A stretch of 64,000 nucleotides of DNA from Gigaspora margarita (taxonomy: Eukaryota > Glomeromycota > Glomeromycetes > Diversisporales > Gigasporaceae): the NCBI GenBank assembly GCA_009809945.1, contig WTPW01000692.1, forward strand, positions 256,634 through 320,633. The letters run 5' to 3'. Below, in pieces: positions 11,685-22,308 of this stretch (positions are counted from its first letter, which is position 1; the number at the start of each line of letters is the position of its first letter). The notes under the pieces were generated by a model. The model ran no database searches and had not been told where the DNA came from. It worked only from the letters and a program-made list of their open reading frames with translations. Made by a program: the position numbers and the translations under genes.

Positions 11685-12961
11685 AAGGTGTATCGGACGT
11701 CCCCTAGAGAAAAAGAATTTTTAGAGAGTAAAGTCGCACGGATATTAGAAGCTTGAGTTATCCGACCCTCTGTAAGCCCCTGGACCTCCCCCGTAGTGTT
11801 GGTAAACCAAAGGGATAAAATTTGATTTTGCATTGACTACTGGCACCTTAACGCGGTGACTAAGAAGGATAATTATCCCCTACCTGTTATTAATGACCTT
11901 CTTGATATTCTTAAAAATTCGGCGTGGTACACCTCGCTTGATTTGGCCAGTGGGTACTGGCAAATTGAAGTCGACCCAAAAGATAGAGAAAAAACCGCAT
12001 TTATATGTCACCTCGGGACATATGAGTTTGACGTCATGCCTTTCGGCCTGACTAATGCCCCTGCCACATTTCAGTGCCTGATAGATGAAGTCTTTCACGG
12101 CATTAACGGGAAATTCGTCGTTGTATACCTCGACGATATTAATATATTTTCTTCTTCTTTTGACTACACCTTCAACATCTAGCAGAGGTTTTTCAATGGC
12201 TTAAAAGGGCTGGATTGAAGCTGAATCCTGGTAAATGCCATTTCGCTAAGAAGAAGCTCCAGTTTTTGGAGTACGTGGTTAGTGTCGACGGGATCTCTAC
12301 TGACCCCAAGAAAGTCAAAGTTATTCGTAACTTTCCTGTTCCAACTAATTTACGGCAGCTTCGCGGGTTTCTAGGTCTGGCCTCTTATTATAGACGGTTC
12401 ATTCGAAATTTTTCCAAGGTAGCTGGGCCGCTCAATCTACTTTTAAGGAAGGATAACAGTTATGTATGGACTCTGGAGCAGTAGGCGGCCTTTCAGGAGT
12501 TGAAAACCAGACTCACTTCCGCTCCCATATTAGCTTACCCCGACTTCAGTAAGAAATTCTTGCTGTTCACTGATGCTTCCGGAAGGGCTATCGGAGCAAT
12601 TCTTTCACAAAAGGACGAACAAGGCAAAGAAAGAGTAATTTCGTATGCCAGTAGAACCATGTCTACGGCAGAAAGAAACTACTCGGTAACTGAGCAAGAA
12701 TGCCTTGCTATGATTTGGTCTGTGTCTTACTTCTGTCAGTACCTCCATGGGGTCAGATTTACGATGATTACTGACCATTCGGCCCTTAAGTTTCTGTTTA
12801 GTCGAAAGCTTCCTCATGGACGACTCGCTCGGTGGATCTTGATTTTACAAGAGTATGATTTTGACATGCTACACCGTGCTGGAAAACAACATACTAATGC
12901 CAATTGTCTCTCCCAGATTGCTGAAAAATCGATTACTTCCCCTAAAACAACCCCATTTTGA
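11685..12961 (+). pseudogene. pol: Gypsy reverse transcriptase and RNase H
   Basis: The reverse transcriptase palm is clear: SLDLASGYWQIEV, PFGLTNAPATFQ and the catalytic YLDD at 12126-12137. The thumb (LRGFLGLASYYRRFI) is followed by RNase H with LLFTDASGRAIGAILSQ and ITDHSALKFL. In-frame stops lie at 11754 (TGA), 11823 (TGA) and 12482 (TAG), with a frameshift near 12170. No active enzyme can be made from this copy. Confidence 0.93.
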
Positions 12962-13057
12962 CTATCTATTCTCCTTCGCTATTCCTTATATTTCTTTTCT
13001 TTTTTTTATTTTGTTATTTCCAACAACCTCCACTATTAATTTTTCGAATTATTTTTG

Positions 13058-14402
13058 TCATCACCATTATGGATCTTGCACTCTATCGTACCTATACAAA
13101 GTACCTCGAAAATCCTATGGCTTGTGAGCCACAACAACAAAAACTATTACAGAATAAAACTAGACACTACGTTCTTATTAACAAAATTTTATATAAAAAA
13201 TCCAGACACACACCTCCTAGATACCTTCGAGTCCTTTTACCTCACGAGGTCCCCTCTATACTCTTTAGCCTACATTTGGACCCTATGTCTGGACATTTTA
13301 ACTTTCATTCCACCCTTCAACGAGTCACACAAAGGTTCTTTTGGCCCCAAATAGGGGAAAATATAAAACAGTAAGTCAGGTCTTGTGACCCATGTCAGCG
13401 CCGGGGAAGACCTAGGACACGTGAACCCCTTTTTCTGATCAAAATGCGTCAGCCCTTTGACCGAGTTGGGATTGATATTGTAGGGCCATTGTCTCTGACT
13501 AGCTCCGGGAAAAGATATATTGTGGTCGCCACAGAATACCTTACAAAATGGCCAGAGGCCCGTGCCGTTTCTGAAGCTAATGCACCTTCAGTTGCATCAT
13601 TTATCATTGAAGACATTATATGCCGGCATGGCTGCCCTAAAATCCTTCTGTCAGATCAAGGGAAACATTTTAATAACCTCTTGGTAGACACCGTATGCGC
13701 CCGGTTTCAAGTTAACCATCATTATTCGACCGCCTACCACCCACAGACTAACGGGCTGGTCGAGCGATTCAATCGAACCTTGTGTGAGGTCCTGTCTAAA
13801 TGTACCTTGCAATTTGGAGGAGATTGGGATCAATACCTTCCGGCCGCCTTATTCGCCTACTACACTACCCGACACAATACCACAGGGTATGAACCTATTT
13901 TCTTCTCCAGGGAAGAAATGCTATTTTACCTACGGAAGTCACTAGGGACACGAACCAGCGACTGTCCACCGAAGAAGAACTCCAAGATCAAATCCTCCAA
14001 AGAATTACAACCTTATTAGGTGACCTCCCAGAAGCCCAGAGAAAAGCTCGTGTGAAAATAGAAAAAGCCCAAGTTAGACAAAAGGAAAGACATGATCGAA
14101 TACACCTTATTGACAGTTATTCTATTGGAGAACAGGTTCTTCGATATAAATCTTTCTTGGAGGGAACCCATAAGGACAAATTAAAGGAAAAATGGGAAGG
14201 CCCTTTTTACATTCACAATATTTTTGACCANNGACTTTATCAACTTNGGACAATGGATGACAAAGTCCTGAAGCAAAAATTTCANNGGAATAGACTGAAG
14301 NGGTATNATCCCCNTATAGAGCCTCTAGATCTTATATTAAACTCTCCGATCTCGCAGGAGCTCGATAATTTAGAAAGGGGGTCTGTTACCCCTGCAAATT
14401 AA
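13058..14402 (+). pseudogene. pol: Gypsy integrase with GPF-type tail
   Basis: An HHCC zinc-binding part (HFNFH, then CDPCQ after a TAA at 13372) precedes the DDE core: GIDIVGPL, LLSDQGKHF and NGLVERFNR supply the three acidic residues. A frameshift lies near 13920. The C-terminal module reads KEKWEGPFYIHNIF, the GPY/F motif of chromovirus-type integrases. No chromodomain is seen before the polypurine tract. Ambiguous bases occur at 14231-14316. The frame differs from that of RNase H, so another shift lies between 12961 and 13080. Confidence 0.9.
14372..14381 (+). promoter_or_regulatory. Polypurine tract
   Basis: AGAAAGGGGG two bases before the 3' LTR, the usual plus-strand primer. Confidence 0.75.
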
Positions 14403-15539
14403 AATTTTTTTTTACCCTTGTCTGATCGGCATATCGGCCCTCCGATTGATCACCCTTAAACCTTCTTTGATTGTACACCCATACTACGTTTCTTTCTGAT
14501 TATCTTTCTACATTTGTAACTCTACTATAGTATATCTATTTTCCTTATTTATTTATTTTATCACACTGCATAGATGGATAACGCGAACCCCGGCTTTACA
14601 TAATCATATGACAAATCATCTTTTATGTCTTCCATCACGTAATATCTTTAATACATATAACAATTATGTATGAAATATTATTGCTTCGTTCAGGGACGAA
14701 TGCAGATGAAGCATTTAAATATTACCAAATTGCTCCTTGTACAAAGGGAGCAAGTAATTAAAGTTCGTAACGGAACTGAATGAACTTGAAGCATTCAATT
14801 ATTATCGTTTTATTTATGGCATTTAGAGAACCATACAATTAATCCAAAATTTATTGCCGTGTAAAATTGTGAGTGCATTAGATATGGCTATCGGAATAAC
14901 GATATCCCTACAATAGACTAGTATAAATTATTTGTATATGTCGTTTATGTATTTAAAGTCAAGGGTTTTGCCTTAATAAAGTTTCTTTAGACTTCGCTCT
15001 GCTTAATAAACTCTAATTATAAGTTAGTAGGCATTTCAAAGCCGAAGGCAACTTATAAATCTTTATTTGTGTATTGTCGAATTCTCAATATTGCTCGTTA
15101 ACATTAAACTATGCTAGTCGAATTGTTTATAGACTTCTTAATTAGATACATTGATACCCGTACCTTGCTATAATACATCGTTTGAGTAATTGTATTGTTT
15201 GATAGATTAGAGTTGAATAATTAAATTGATCGTTGTATTCATTAACCGGATCATTGATACATTTAAGACTTACATTGATATATCACTATACATAATACAT
15301 TAATTACCTCCCCTAATTAACTATACACTTTATCTCGATCACATAATTATTACCCCACGCCCAATATATATATACTTATATTTCTTACTCACTTCCTTTT
15401 ACACCAAAGTATCTCGCTCTCCCCTAGACTTCCCTATTATTAATTCTTATTCATATACCTACCCCTCATAACTAAAATCCAGTTTACTATCCCGATAGCT
15501 CTACCGGCGTGTCTGATATCTCCCAGTTGGATGGTAACA
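14384..15539 (+). repeat. 3' LTR of the Gypsy element
   Basis: 1156 bp, TGTTACC to GGTAACA, followed by the CCGG target duplication at 15540. Confidence 0.95.
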
Positions 15540-15915
15540 CCGGCATTTGAAATTTTATGATTTTTATACACGTGAGTTACACACGTTATCCGAAATATTT
15601 TATCCGTTCCGGATTTAACGGACAACGTGTGTAACTCACGTGTATAAAAATTTAAAATCTCAAATGCCGGTCAACAGTTGGTATGCAAAACCAACAAATA
15701 TAAATGCCGTATAATCCAGTTATTCAAGCACGAAGTACTCATAACTACGGTACTATAGTATTCTAATACTAGTAAAGCGCTATCGCGCTTTACTAGAATT
15801 AGAACACTATTGTAACCTTACCGTTATTTGCCATATGATTTGACTGGTCGAATTTTAAGCACCGAAGGTGCTTAAAATCGACCAATTAAATAGCATACAG
15901 CAAATAACTATTAAT
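15540..15915 (+). repeat. Multi-hairpin repeat unit A (right part)
   Basis: Continues the unit started at 7088. It holds consecutive hairpins: a long palindrome around 15540-15700 (arms with CACGTGAGTTACACACGTT), a second at about 15752-15818 (AAAGCGC-TATC-GCGCTTT) and a third at about 15826-15910 (AAGCACC-GAA-GGTGCTT inside GTTATTTGC/GCAAATAAC). Confidence 0.85.
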
Positions 15916-16381
15916 TATACGGCATTTTCTATTTGTTGGATTTTGCATATACCAACTGTTATCCGGCATTTGAAATTTTATGATTTTTATGCACGTGAGT
16001 TACACACGTTATCCGAAATATTTTAAATCCGTTCCGGATTTAAAATATATCCGGACAACGTGTGTAACTCACGTGCATAAAAATTTAAAATCTCAAACGC
16101 CGGTCAACAGTTGGTACGCAAAACCAACAAATATAAATACCGTATAATCCAGTAATTCAAGCACGAAGTACTCATAACTACGGTACAACAGTATTCTAAT
16201 ACCAGTGAAGCGCTATCGCGCTTTACTAGCATTAGAATACTATTGTACCTTACCGTTATTTGCCATATGATTTGACTGGTCGAATTTTAAGCACCTTCGG
16301 TGCTTAAAATCGACCAATCAAATAGCATACAGCAAATAACTCAGTTATTCGGCACTTCGTGCCGAATAACTATTAATTATA
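15916..16381 (+). repeat. Multi-hairpin repeat unit B
   Basis: Uninterrupted tandem copy of unit A in the same orientation. It has the same three hairpins (loop TTC instead of GAA in the third) plus a fourth at 16344-16370: GTTATTCGGCAC-TTC-GTGCCGAATAAC. Both units end actattaattat. No coding content. Confidence 0.9.
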
Positions 16382-16814
16382 CTACTTTTATGCGCACGTA
16401 CCGTTCACACAGTACAAAAATCACTATATACAGTAGTTGGTTTATAATTATGGTGGTAAATCACTATACGCATCATATTCTATTTAAAGAATAAAAAAAT
16501 TAATTGAACGTTTAGTTCCAATCATGGGACTCGTATGGTTCATGAGGCCTTTGTTATTCAGGCTACCCTCAGTATCGCCGTAAAAATTTTACTATTACGT
16601 GACGATCAACAGTAAATTAGCCAATAGTTAAGTATGATTTGGTGTAACGTAACACGATCAGGAAGATACTTAACAAAAAATTTTCCATAAGCGATTTTAC
16701 TATTAAGGTCTCTTAACAATCAACCCTATAGACCCTAATTCTAACCTAAATAATCCTCCAAAATTTTTACTATCACGATACTAGAGAAGATCATGATATT
16801 ACTGAAGCACATAT

Positions 16815-16859
16815 GATTCATGGGCTCGTGTGGCTCGTGTGGTTCATGAGGCTCGTGCG
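16815..16859 (-). repeat. His-Glu-Pro coding minisatellite
   Basis: Tandem 9-bp units related to GCTCGTGTG. On the minus strand they read HEP repeats (HEPHEPHEPHEPMNHM), in frame with the secreted-protein gene upstream once the MITE at 16860-17255 is ignored. A 120-bp open tail follows to a stop at about 16741. Confidence 0.8.
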
Positions 16860-17255
16860 TAGGGATGATAAATGTTTTAAAACAAAACGTTTTAAAAACA
16901 TGCTTTAAACGGTTTAAACCATTTGGATTTTTCAATAAAAACAATAAAAAACAATATTTATTTATGTAATATAGAACTTTGATCACATGATACTATTAGA
17001 CCTCTCTAAATGAACTTTAAGTACATACTTTCTCCAAATACATACTCAAATCCCTGACCCAAATATTTACATACATGATCTTATAAATATATTTTCTTAT
17101 TATTCTCTAAAAGTTTATGGTTAAAATGCAGTTCTAAGTGCATTCACTTAGAAAGGTTTGACTATATATCTGATATTTAATAAAAAACATAAAAAATGTT
17201 TAAAAGCATGTTTTAAAACACAAAAATAAAAAAAACATGCTTTTTGCCATTCCTA
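16860..17255. mobile_element. hAT-type MITE in the tail of the secreted-protein gene
   Basis: 396 bp with termini TAGGGATG and (reverse complement) TAGGAATGGC; the subterminal arms share AAAACATGCTTTAAAC-like words. Flanked by CTCGTGCG (16852-16859) and TTCATGCG (17256-17263), an 8-bp target duplication with two transitions. TAG-type ends and an 8-bp duplication fit hAT. The paralogous insertion is at 32873-33253. Fragments of an ACCTCTCTAAATG repeat lie inside. Confidence 0.75.
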
Positions 17256-17678
17256 TTCATGCGGTTCATGAGTCTCACATGATTTATAACAACCATCATC
17301 CTTACAACGAATAACTCCAGAATCTCCATCAGGGATAAGTGGTTGACCCAAAGAAGACGAACATATACTGACTAATGGGAATGGGATTCTTTCGAAGAAA
17401 GTTTTACACCCTCCTGGTCCAAAAACCCATTGAATGCAATCTAGGTTTTCAACACACTTCTGACAACAATGTTGTGCTGTAGTAACATCAAGTTCTGGAA
17501 AAGAATTTTCAGCGGTAGCATGGTGCATTTCATTTGTCCATCCTGGGCTACCACTAGCCTTACAACAGGGTGAAATTTTATATTCTGAAGTTTTGTAGTT
17601 ATGAGCATCAGCAAAAATAGCCAATGCCAGTAAATATGAAAGAAAAACGATTAAAAACGAATTAATTTGTTGAGTCAT
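17253..17678 (-). CDS. Small secreted Cys-rich protein, PAN/Apple-like
   Basis: 141 aa from the Met that begins MTQQINSFL. An upstream Met (17735) would put 19 extra residues before the signal peptide, so the inner start is preferred; the paralogue supports it. A strong signal peptide ends near LALAIFADA. The mature part has eleven cysteines, and AQHCCQKCVENLDCIQW followed by GGC resembles the PAN/Apple cysteine pattern, a carbohydrate or protein-binding fold (inference). No transmembrane segment or catalytic motif. A TATA-like TATTTAAATA lies about 50 bp upstream. The C-terminus ends in HEPHE at a TAG that belongs to the inserted MITE, so the present protein is a shortened form. It could be a secreted effector-like or wall-associated protein; no function is shown. 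Confidence 0.82.
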   Translation of the reverse strand: MTQQINSFLIVFLSYLLALAIFADAHNYKTSEYKISPCCKASGSPGWTNEMHHATAENSFPELDVTTAQHCCQKCVENLDCIQWVFGPGGCKTFFERIPFPLVSICSSSLGQPLIPDGDSGVIRCKDDGCYKSCETHEPHE

Positions 17679-17779
17679 TATTGATATCAATAGGTTTATT
17701 GTTACAAAGATCTTTTCGAATTTATTTAAATACACTAAGAAAATTTAGCATCTTATATACTTGTAATTCTATTATTTAT

Positions 17780-18035
17780 GTTTAATAAATTATATAATAG
17801 ATCTCTCTAAATGCATTCATAAATGCATGCAATATAATAAATTTCTTTAATGCATATTTGTTTGATCTTAAATAATATAGCAGTTGTAAATTTAACCTCT
17901 CTAAATGTACATCCTCTTTAATGCATATTGTTTTTTGTCCCAAAAAATGTAAATTTAACCTCTCTAAATGTATGTGCAATTTTTTTTTTTTTTTTACTAT
18001 GGTCCCGAGATGAGATTTGACTAAATATTTGCATG
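17780..18035. repeat. ACCTCTCTAAATG tandem block with GGTCCCGAG motif
   Basis: Three or four copies of CTCTCTAAATGYA alternate with CTCTTTAATGCATA, ending in a poly-T run and GGTCCCGAGATGAGATTTGAC. Related ends occur at 33800-34030, 46075-46120 and 59315-59355. Probably a Tc1/mariner-like non-autonomous family. Confidence 0.6.
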
Positions 18036-18159
18036 ATTTATAATGATGCTAACAAAACATCTATATATATGTTCTTATCAATATTTTAGCATGAGCGTAT
18101 GTACGTTCCAGGGTTCCAGTGATGCAAATTATTTCCACAGTGATTTACGATCATATTAT

Positions 18160-18240
18160 ATATGAGTACTGCCAAGAGAAAACCTGTAATTTCTTCATCT
18201 AATAAGAATTACAGGTTTTTCCTTGGTGGCACTCATATAT
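18160..18240. mobile_element. Short hairpin MITE
   Basis: Arms GAGTACTGCCAAGAG and CTTGGTGGCACTC plus AACCTGTAATT/AATTACAGGTT enclose about 15 bp. Present at the matching place in copy 2 (about 34174-34247), so older than the duplication. Confidence 0.7.
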
Positions 18241-18429
18241 TAAGTGATTTACGATCATATTATATATTAAGTGATTTACGATCACTATAGTATTTACCTG
18301 ATTGGTGAAGTGATTACGCCACTGGGGCCACCCTGGCTTTACTTATTTGTACCAGTAATACAAACTCCTAAAAGGGCAATTACCAATCAGTGAGTTCGAA
18401 TTTTGATCGTTTCGAACATGAATTCCGAC

Positions 18430-18746
18430 GGGTCCGTATTATTTCGCCGACAATCACTTCACCGACATAACATTTCACCGACAAATATTCTCCGACAAGT
18501 TCATTTTACCGACAGTTTGTTTCACCGAAGCTCATTTCACCGACAAGTTTTTTTTTAAAAAGCACACTAACTTTAACCCTAATTTTACCTGACCCTACCC
18601 TGACCCTAACGACAATGACCAGAATTACTTTGTCGGTGAAATGAGCTTCGGTGAAATAAACTGTCGGTAAAATGAACTTGTCGGTGAATAATTGTCAGTG
18701 AAATGTTAAGTCGGTGAAGTGATTGTCGGCGAAATAATTGCCACCC
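18430..18746. mobile_element. MULE-like MITE with TCACCGACA arms
   Basis: 317 bp. The ends share ATTATTTCGCCGACAATCAC, and CACCGACA words repeat along both arms. Perfect 9-bp target duplication AATTCCGAC at 18421-18429 and 18747-18755. The paralogous site near 34815 holds one uninterrupted AATTCCGA, proving the insertion. A 9-bp duplication and GGG ends suggest Mutator-like (inference). Confidence 0.88.
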
Positions 18747-18755
18747 AATTCCGAC

Positions 18756-19680
18756 ACGTGTGGAAGAAGAAAAAGCGAAAAATACGCCAAAACTAGTGTT
18801 TAAATCGACCTTGGTGCACTAATTAAAAATGTTGTGGACGAAATTTTACATATAATGGGCAACAGTTTATGGCTATAGCTTTTAAAGTTAACTTCCTAAC
18901 CCTAACTTTGTTTTTTTACGCACTTTGTTTATTTACAAAATTAAATTTCCTTTTTTGGTTGTACTACGGCACAAATAAATAAATCCTAGCTGGGCTTGGT
19001 TATAGTGCCACAGACACAGACATTATATTTCAATAGTACCGTGCCCGGCACTTGCCAGAACCAAATAGTGCATACAGAAATAAAGATTTTTTTAACCAAT
19101 AATTATGTATAATTAAAATTACACTTATTATGTCTTAAAAACAATACTCGCATAATGGTCATGCTGGTAACATGTATAACATCTATTAACTTGATTTCTA
19201 TAGTTTCGTGTATATAGTAAATATATGTAATGTATAGTTTATTAAGTATGTATATGCAACGGAAATTAAGCAAATTTTTTATAATAAAGATTTTTTAAAA
19301 TTTTGGATAGTAGTAATTCAACAAAAATTTAACCAAATTTAATAAATCATTTTTTTAAATAAATTCTATAAACTTGCAAAATTAATTTTAAAAAAAATCT
19401 TGTCAAATTTCGTTAAGTTTATCTTTATTTAAAGTTTTAAAAAAAAAATTTATAAAAATATTTGTTTGATTTCTATTGACTCAACACATATATAATATAT
19501 ATCAATTAGCTTTTAAAAATGATGCAATGCATGCACGATGTATAATATATAATAGCCGCAACATTCTAATCTTTTAAGTTATAATTATTTATTGGATTGG
19601 TTCTAACGGTTTTAAAATACAATTTTTGCTTTGTAATGCCCATATGTGTGTTATTAATCAATAAAATATACTATATATAG
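18756..19680. other. AT-rich duplicated stretch with a fold-back at 19257-19490
   Basis: Shared with 34815-35790. Holds an inverted-repeat element with arms related to GAAATYAAGCAAATTTTT at about 19257-19490 (copy 2: 35340-35578, where the ends read GTTGAGTCAAY). No gene. Confidence 0.55.
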
Positions 19681-20712
19681 CGACACCCTACTACGGCGAG
19701 TCAGTCGTTCCAAAAAATAGATCCCCGTGTAACCTACGATAGGCTTAGTCGAAAGAGGCGGTTAGATTCGGCGAGTGGAGATATATGACCGTAGGTATGA
19801 CCTCTTTCTTCTTAGGTATTCACTTGTCGTTCAACAAAACTACGATAACACTAATTCACTAAACTCCGGCTTGGAATCCACCTTTGGAACCACAACCGGG
19901 CAATAATCAACCTCAACTATCCACAGTCCGTCGGGAGAGTTGAACAAAATAACTCCGGTATTCCTCAACTCATACAGGGGCGTCCCCAAAATTCCGGGTC
20001 GGAATCCTTCGGAGTGCATCGGAATCATGGTCGGCTGTATCGGAATTGATCAAGATCATAAAAAATTTTACTAATAAATCATATCCATTCATTAAGTAAA
20101 AAATGCCCAGCTGATAATTTTTGCTATAGAACCTGCTAACAACTTGGGCTAAACGCCGACCTAGATTCGACACATCCAACCCGGAATTTTGGAGACTCTC
20201 CTGTAAAATTCGGTATTCCTCAGTCCGTCGAGAAATCAACCGGCAGCGTAACGGTACAATCACGTGAGCAAGCAATAACAACAAACAATCGTACTGCTTA
20301 TGCCACTTAAGCAGTAGATTAAGATAAATTTATTATTATAGAGAATGTATAGGGTAATAAGCAAATGAAATATTTATTATCACCAAGGATCCTTTTCTTT
20401 TAGGGCGCAAGGCCTTTATTATATACATTTAATTAATTATGCAGAACCATAGGTCGTATTGCTACTTTATCTCTTTAAGCTACTAAGGCTTCCATCGCTA
20501 TTTTCTTACCTACATCACTGATATCACTAATAGTACTGATACCTCTATTAATTATGAATTGATCTATAAGACCTTTAATACTTTTCGGTCCTTTAGGTCT
20601 TATAGTACCGGTAAACCAAACTTTAGTATTGATCAGCATAACCGAAAAATCGATACTACGCCACCTCGATAACCACGTGCAGCCGGGGTACATTTCTGCG
20701 GCTCACAATAGA
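19680..20712. mobile_element. Unclassified ~1-kb insertion, copy 1 only
   Basis: Absent from copy 2, where TATATATATGTTGTATATCGG is continuous near 35785. Higher GC than its surroundings. Minus-strand frames of 104 aa (19970-20284) and 72 aa (20475-20693) have protein-like composition, but I do not recognise them. A MITE (about 19974-20211, arms CCCCAAAATTCCGGGT) is nested inside and is repeated at about 24440-24695. Possible 4-bp ATAG flanks. Without LTR-type ends or a known protein the class stays open. Confidence 0.6.
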
Positions 20713-20865
20713 TGTTGTACATCGGAATGGAATATTAGTAGATTTAATGATTCTAAATATATTTAAATCGAAAACGAAATTTTAATCCACTCGAATCGTT
20801 AAATTTCGAACTAAAGTTAACAGTTAATTGTGAATCCACTTAGCGCATATTTAATTTTAATATTA

Positions 20866-21042
20866 CAGCGCTTTCAAATTATTGTGATCAGCAAATTCCA
20901 CGTATCACATCTGGAAATCGGGAATTTAGAAAAAATGCCACTATTATTGACTAAACATTGTTCTATTAATCCATTTTCTAGATTCCTGAGTTCCAGGTGT
21001 GATACGTGGAATTTGCTGATCACAGTAATTTGAAAAGCGCTG
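20866..21042. mobile_element. Tc1/mariner-like MITE, copy 1
   Basis: Long inverted termini beginning CAGCGCTTTCAAATTAYTG, with TA on both sides. The paralogous copy is at 35931-36120, so insertion predates the segmental duplication. Confidence 0.8.
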
Positions 21043-21141
21043 TAAAAGCGTTTAACTTCAATTTTAAACAGCATCAAGTTTTAATACGAATTGCACACTT
21101 ATACTTATGAAGGAAAATTATCTAATTCGGGTTAGCGTTAG

Positions 21142-21260
21142 CAGGGTTGGCAATGGAGCTCAATGGAGCCAATGGAGCTCTGAACTGAGCCAATGGATAC
21201 TAACTTTTTGAGCTCCATTCGCACAACCATTGAGTTCCATTGGCTCCATTGCCAACCCTG
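21142..21260. mobile_element. hAT-type MITE (CAGGGTTGGC ends), copy 1
   Basis: 119 bp with ends CAGGGTTGGCAATGG and its complement. Flanked by GCGTTAG(G), 7 of 8 bp retained on the left. The inner part is a string of AATGGAGC words. Copy 2 at 36210-36311 keeps 8-bp flanks with one change. Confidence 0.82.
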
Positions 21261-21289
21261 GCGTTAGGCCATAAAGAAAAAATTTTAGC

Positions 21290-21770
21290 TCGTGTGACAG
21301 AGTCTCCATCTGGAAGGTTAGTGTTGCATTGATTTGCTGTTATAAAGGTTTTGTGTCCTGATCCACTAATACTATGCACTCACTTGACACTGGCGTATTG
21401 TGCAGGATTTATTCATATTAACACCTTACGACGACCAAAAAACAGCAATCACACCATTCATGCGACGCAAATCACGTCACATGCCTGAAACCCAACGTCA
21501 CGAATACAAAGGATGTTGAAATCAACTTAAGAAATTTATTAGCAACAATTAGTTTTGCCACAACTGGGTTGAAAAAACCGTCTTGTACATGTTGTTTATT
21601 CTTTAACAAATAGATTAAAATTGTTTTTAAATTAAAATTTTAATTTAAATTATATACTGACATCCCATAGTTTTGAAGAACCATTATGGTTTAAAAACCT
21701 TGATACCTAGATGAAATTGCGTCATGCGACGTCCCCAGGTATTTGCTATCTCGGGATTTAAAAAAAAAAC
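21290..21770. repeat. Dispersed repeat shared with 36330-38720 and 62150-63140
   Basis: A block beginning near TTTTGTGTCCTGATCCAC and ending near GAAGAACCATTATG occurs three times in the window, the third inverted. It has no recognisable protein. Confidence 0.8.
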
Positions 21771-21780
21771 TTGATGTAAT

Positions 21781-22308
21781 TATTAATTGATTTTCTAAAC
21801 CTATAAGAAAATTGGACCGGATCGGCACGGGTCAAGATCCGGATTTGTACGGGTATGGTCCGAATTGAAACAGATTCCGTGGACAGTGTGGGACCGTATG
21901 CCCGTGCCAATTGGACTGTAAATGACTCGGGTTTTGCAGCAGTTTACCAGTCGAATCGGCACGGGATTTGGCACGGGTAATGAACGGTAAATTCACGTGC
22001 CACCGCGATAACGATGTGGATTGACTATTAAAACATAAATTTACATAAGTAATCAATATAAGATGAGCAAGCTAACTGCATATGAAGTAAAATTTCGTAA
22101 GGAATTTTTTTTGTTAAGGCACACAGGGAAGCTTCATCAGTGAAATCATGAGATATTTCTCTTTTTTTTTTTAAAAAAAAATAATTCACTGATCTTTCAC
22201 TCTCCACGAAACTAGCCAACACGTATCACGAGCCAACACGCGTGTAACGTACACATACGTGCCATAACGCGCCATTTCATATGACGTGTTATTACCAGTC
22301 TATCGAGA
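21781..22308. other. GC-rich CACGGG-repeat patch and spacer
   Basis: Around 21810-22000 the words CGGCACGGGT and GGACCGGAT recur in both orientations, suggesting an old hairpin element. No gene supported. Confidence 0.45.

Larger units (their letters stand above)
7135..15539 (+). mobile_element. Degenerate Ty3/Gypsy LTR retrotransposon
   Basis: An 8.4-kb element bounded by two LTRs of 1156 bp that begin TGTTACC and end GGTAACA. A tRNA-type primer-binding site follows the 5' LTR and a polypurine tract precedes the 3' LTR. The internal region reads gag with a CCHC knuckle, then protease, reverse transcriptase, RNase H and integrase, which is the Ty3/Gypsy order. The target duplication is CCGG (7131-7134 and 15540-15543). 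The element is dead: about ten in-frame stops and five frameshifts interrupt gag-pol, and ambiguous bases sit at 8326 and 14231-14316. The LTRs differ at about 15 positions (about 1.3%), so insertion is fairly recent compared with the damage in the coding region. Confidence 0.95.
16440..21780 (+). repeat. Segmental duplication, copy 1
   Basis: Collinear with 30257-38720 apart from private insertions. Shared landmarks: ttaagtaYgatttgRtgtaa at 16629/32737, the secreted-protein gene, a poly-T plus GGTCC(C/T)GAG block at about 18000/34015, and a TACAGCGCTTTC palindrome at 20866/35931. Private to this copy: the MULE-like MITE at 18430 and the ~1-kb block at about 19680-20712. Confidence 0.88.

Noticed and set aside
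9062-12098. Minus-strand frames inside the Gypsy element
   Set aside because: Shadows of gag and pol, which are clearly on the plus strand.
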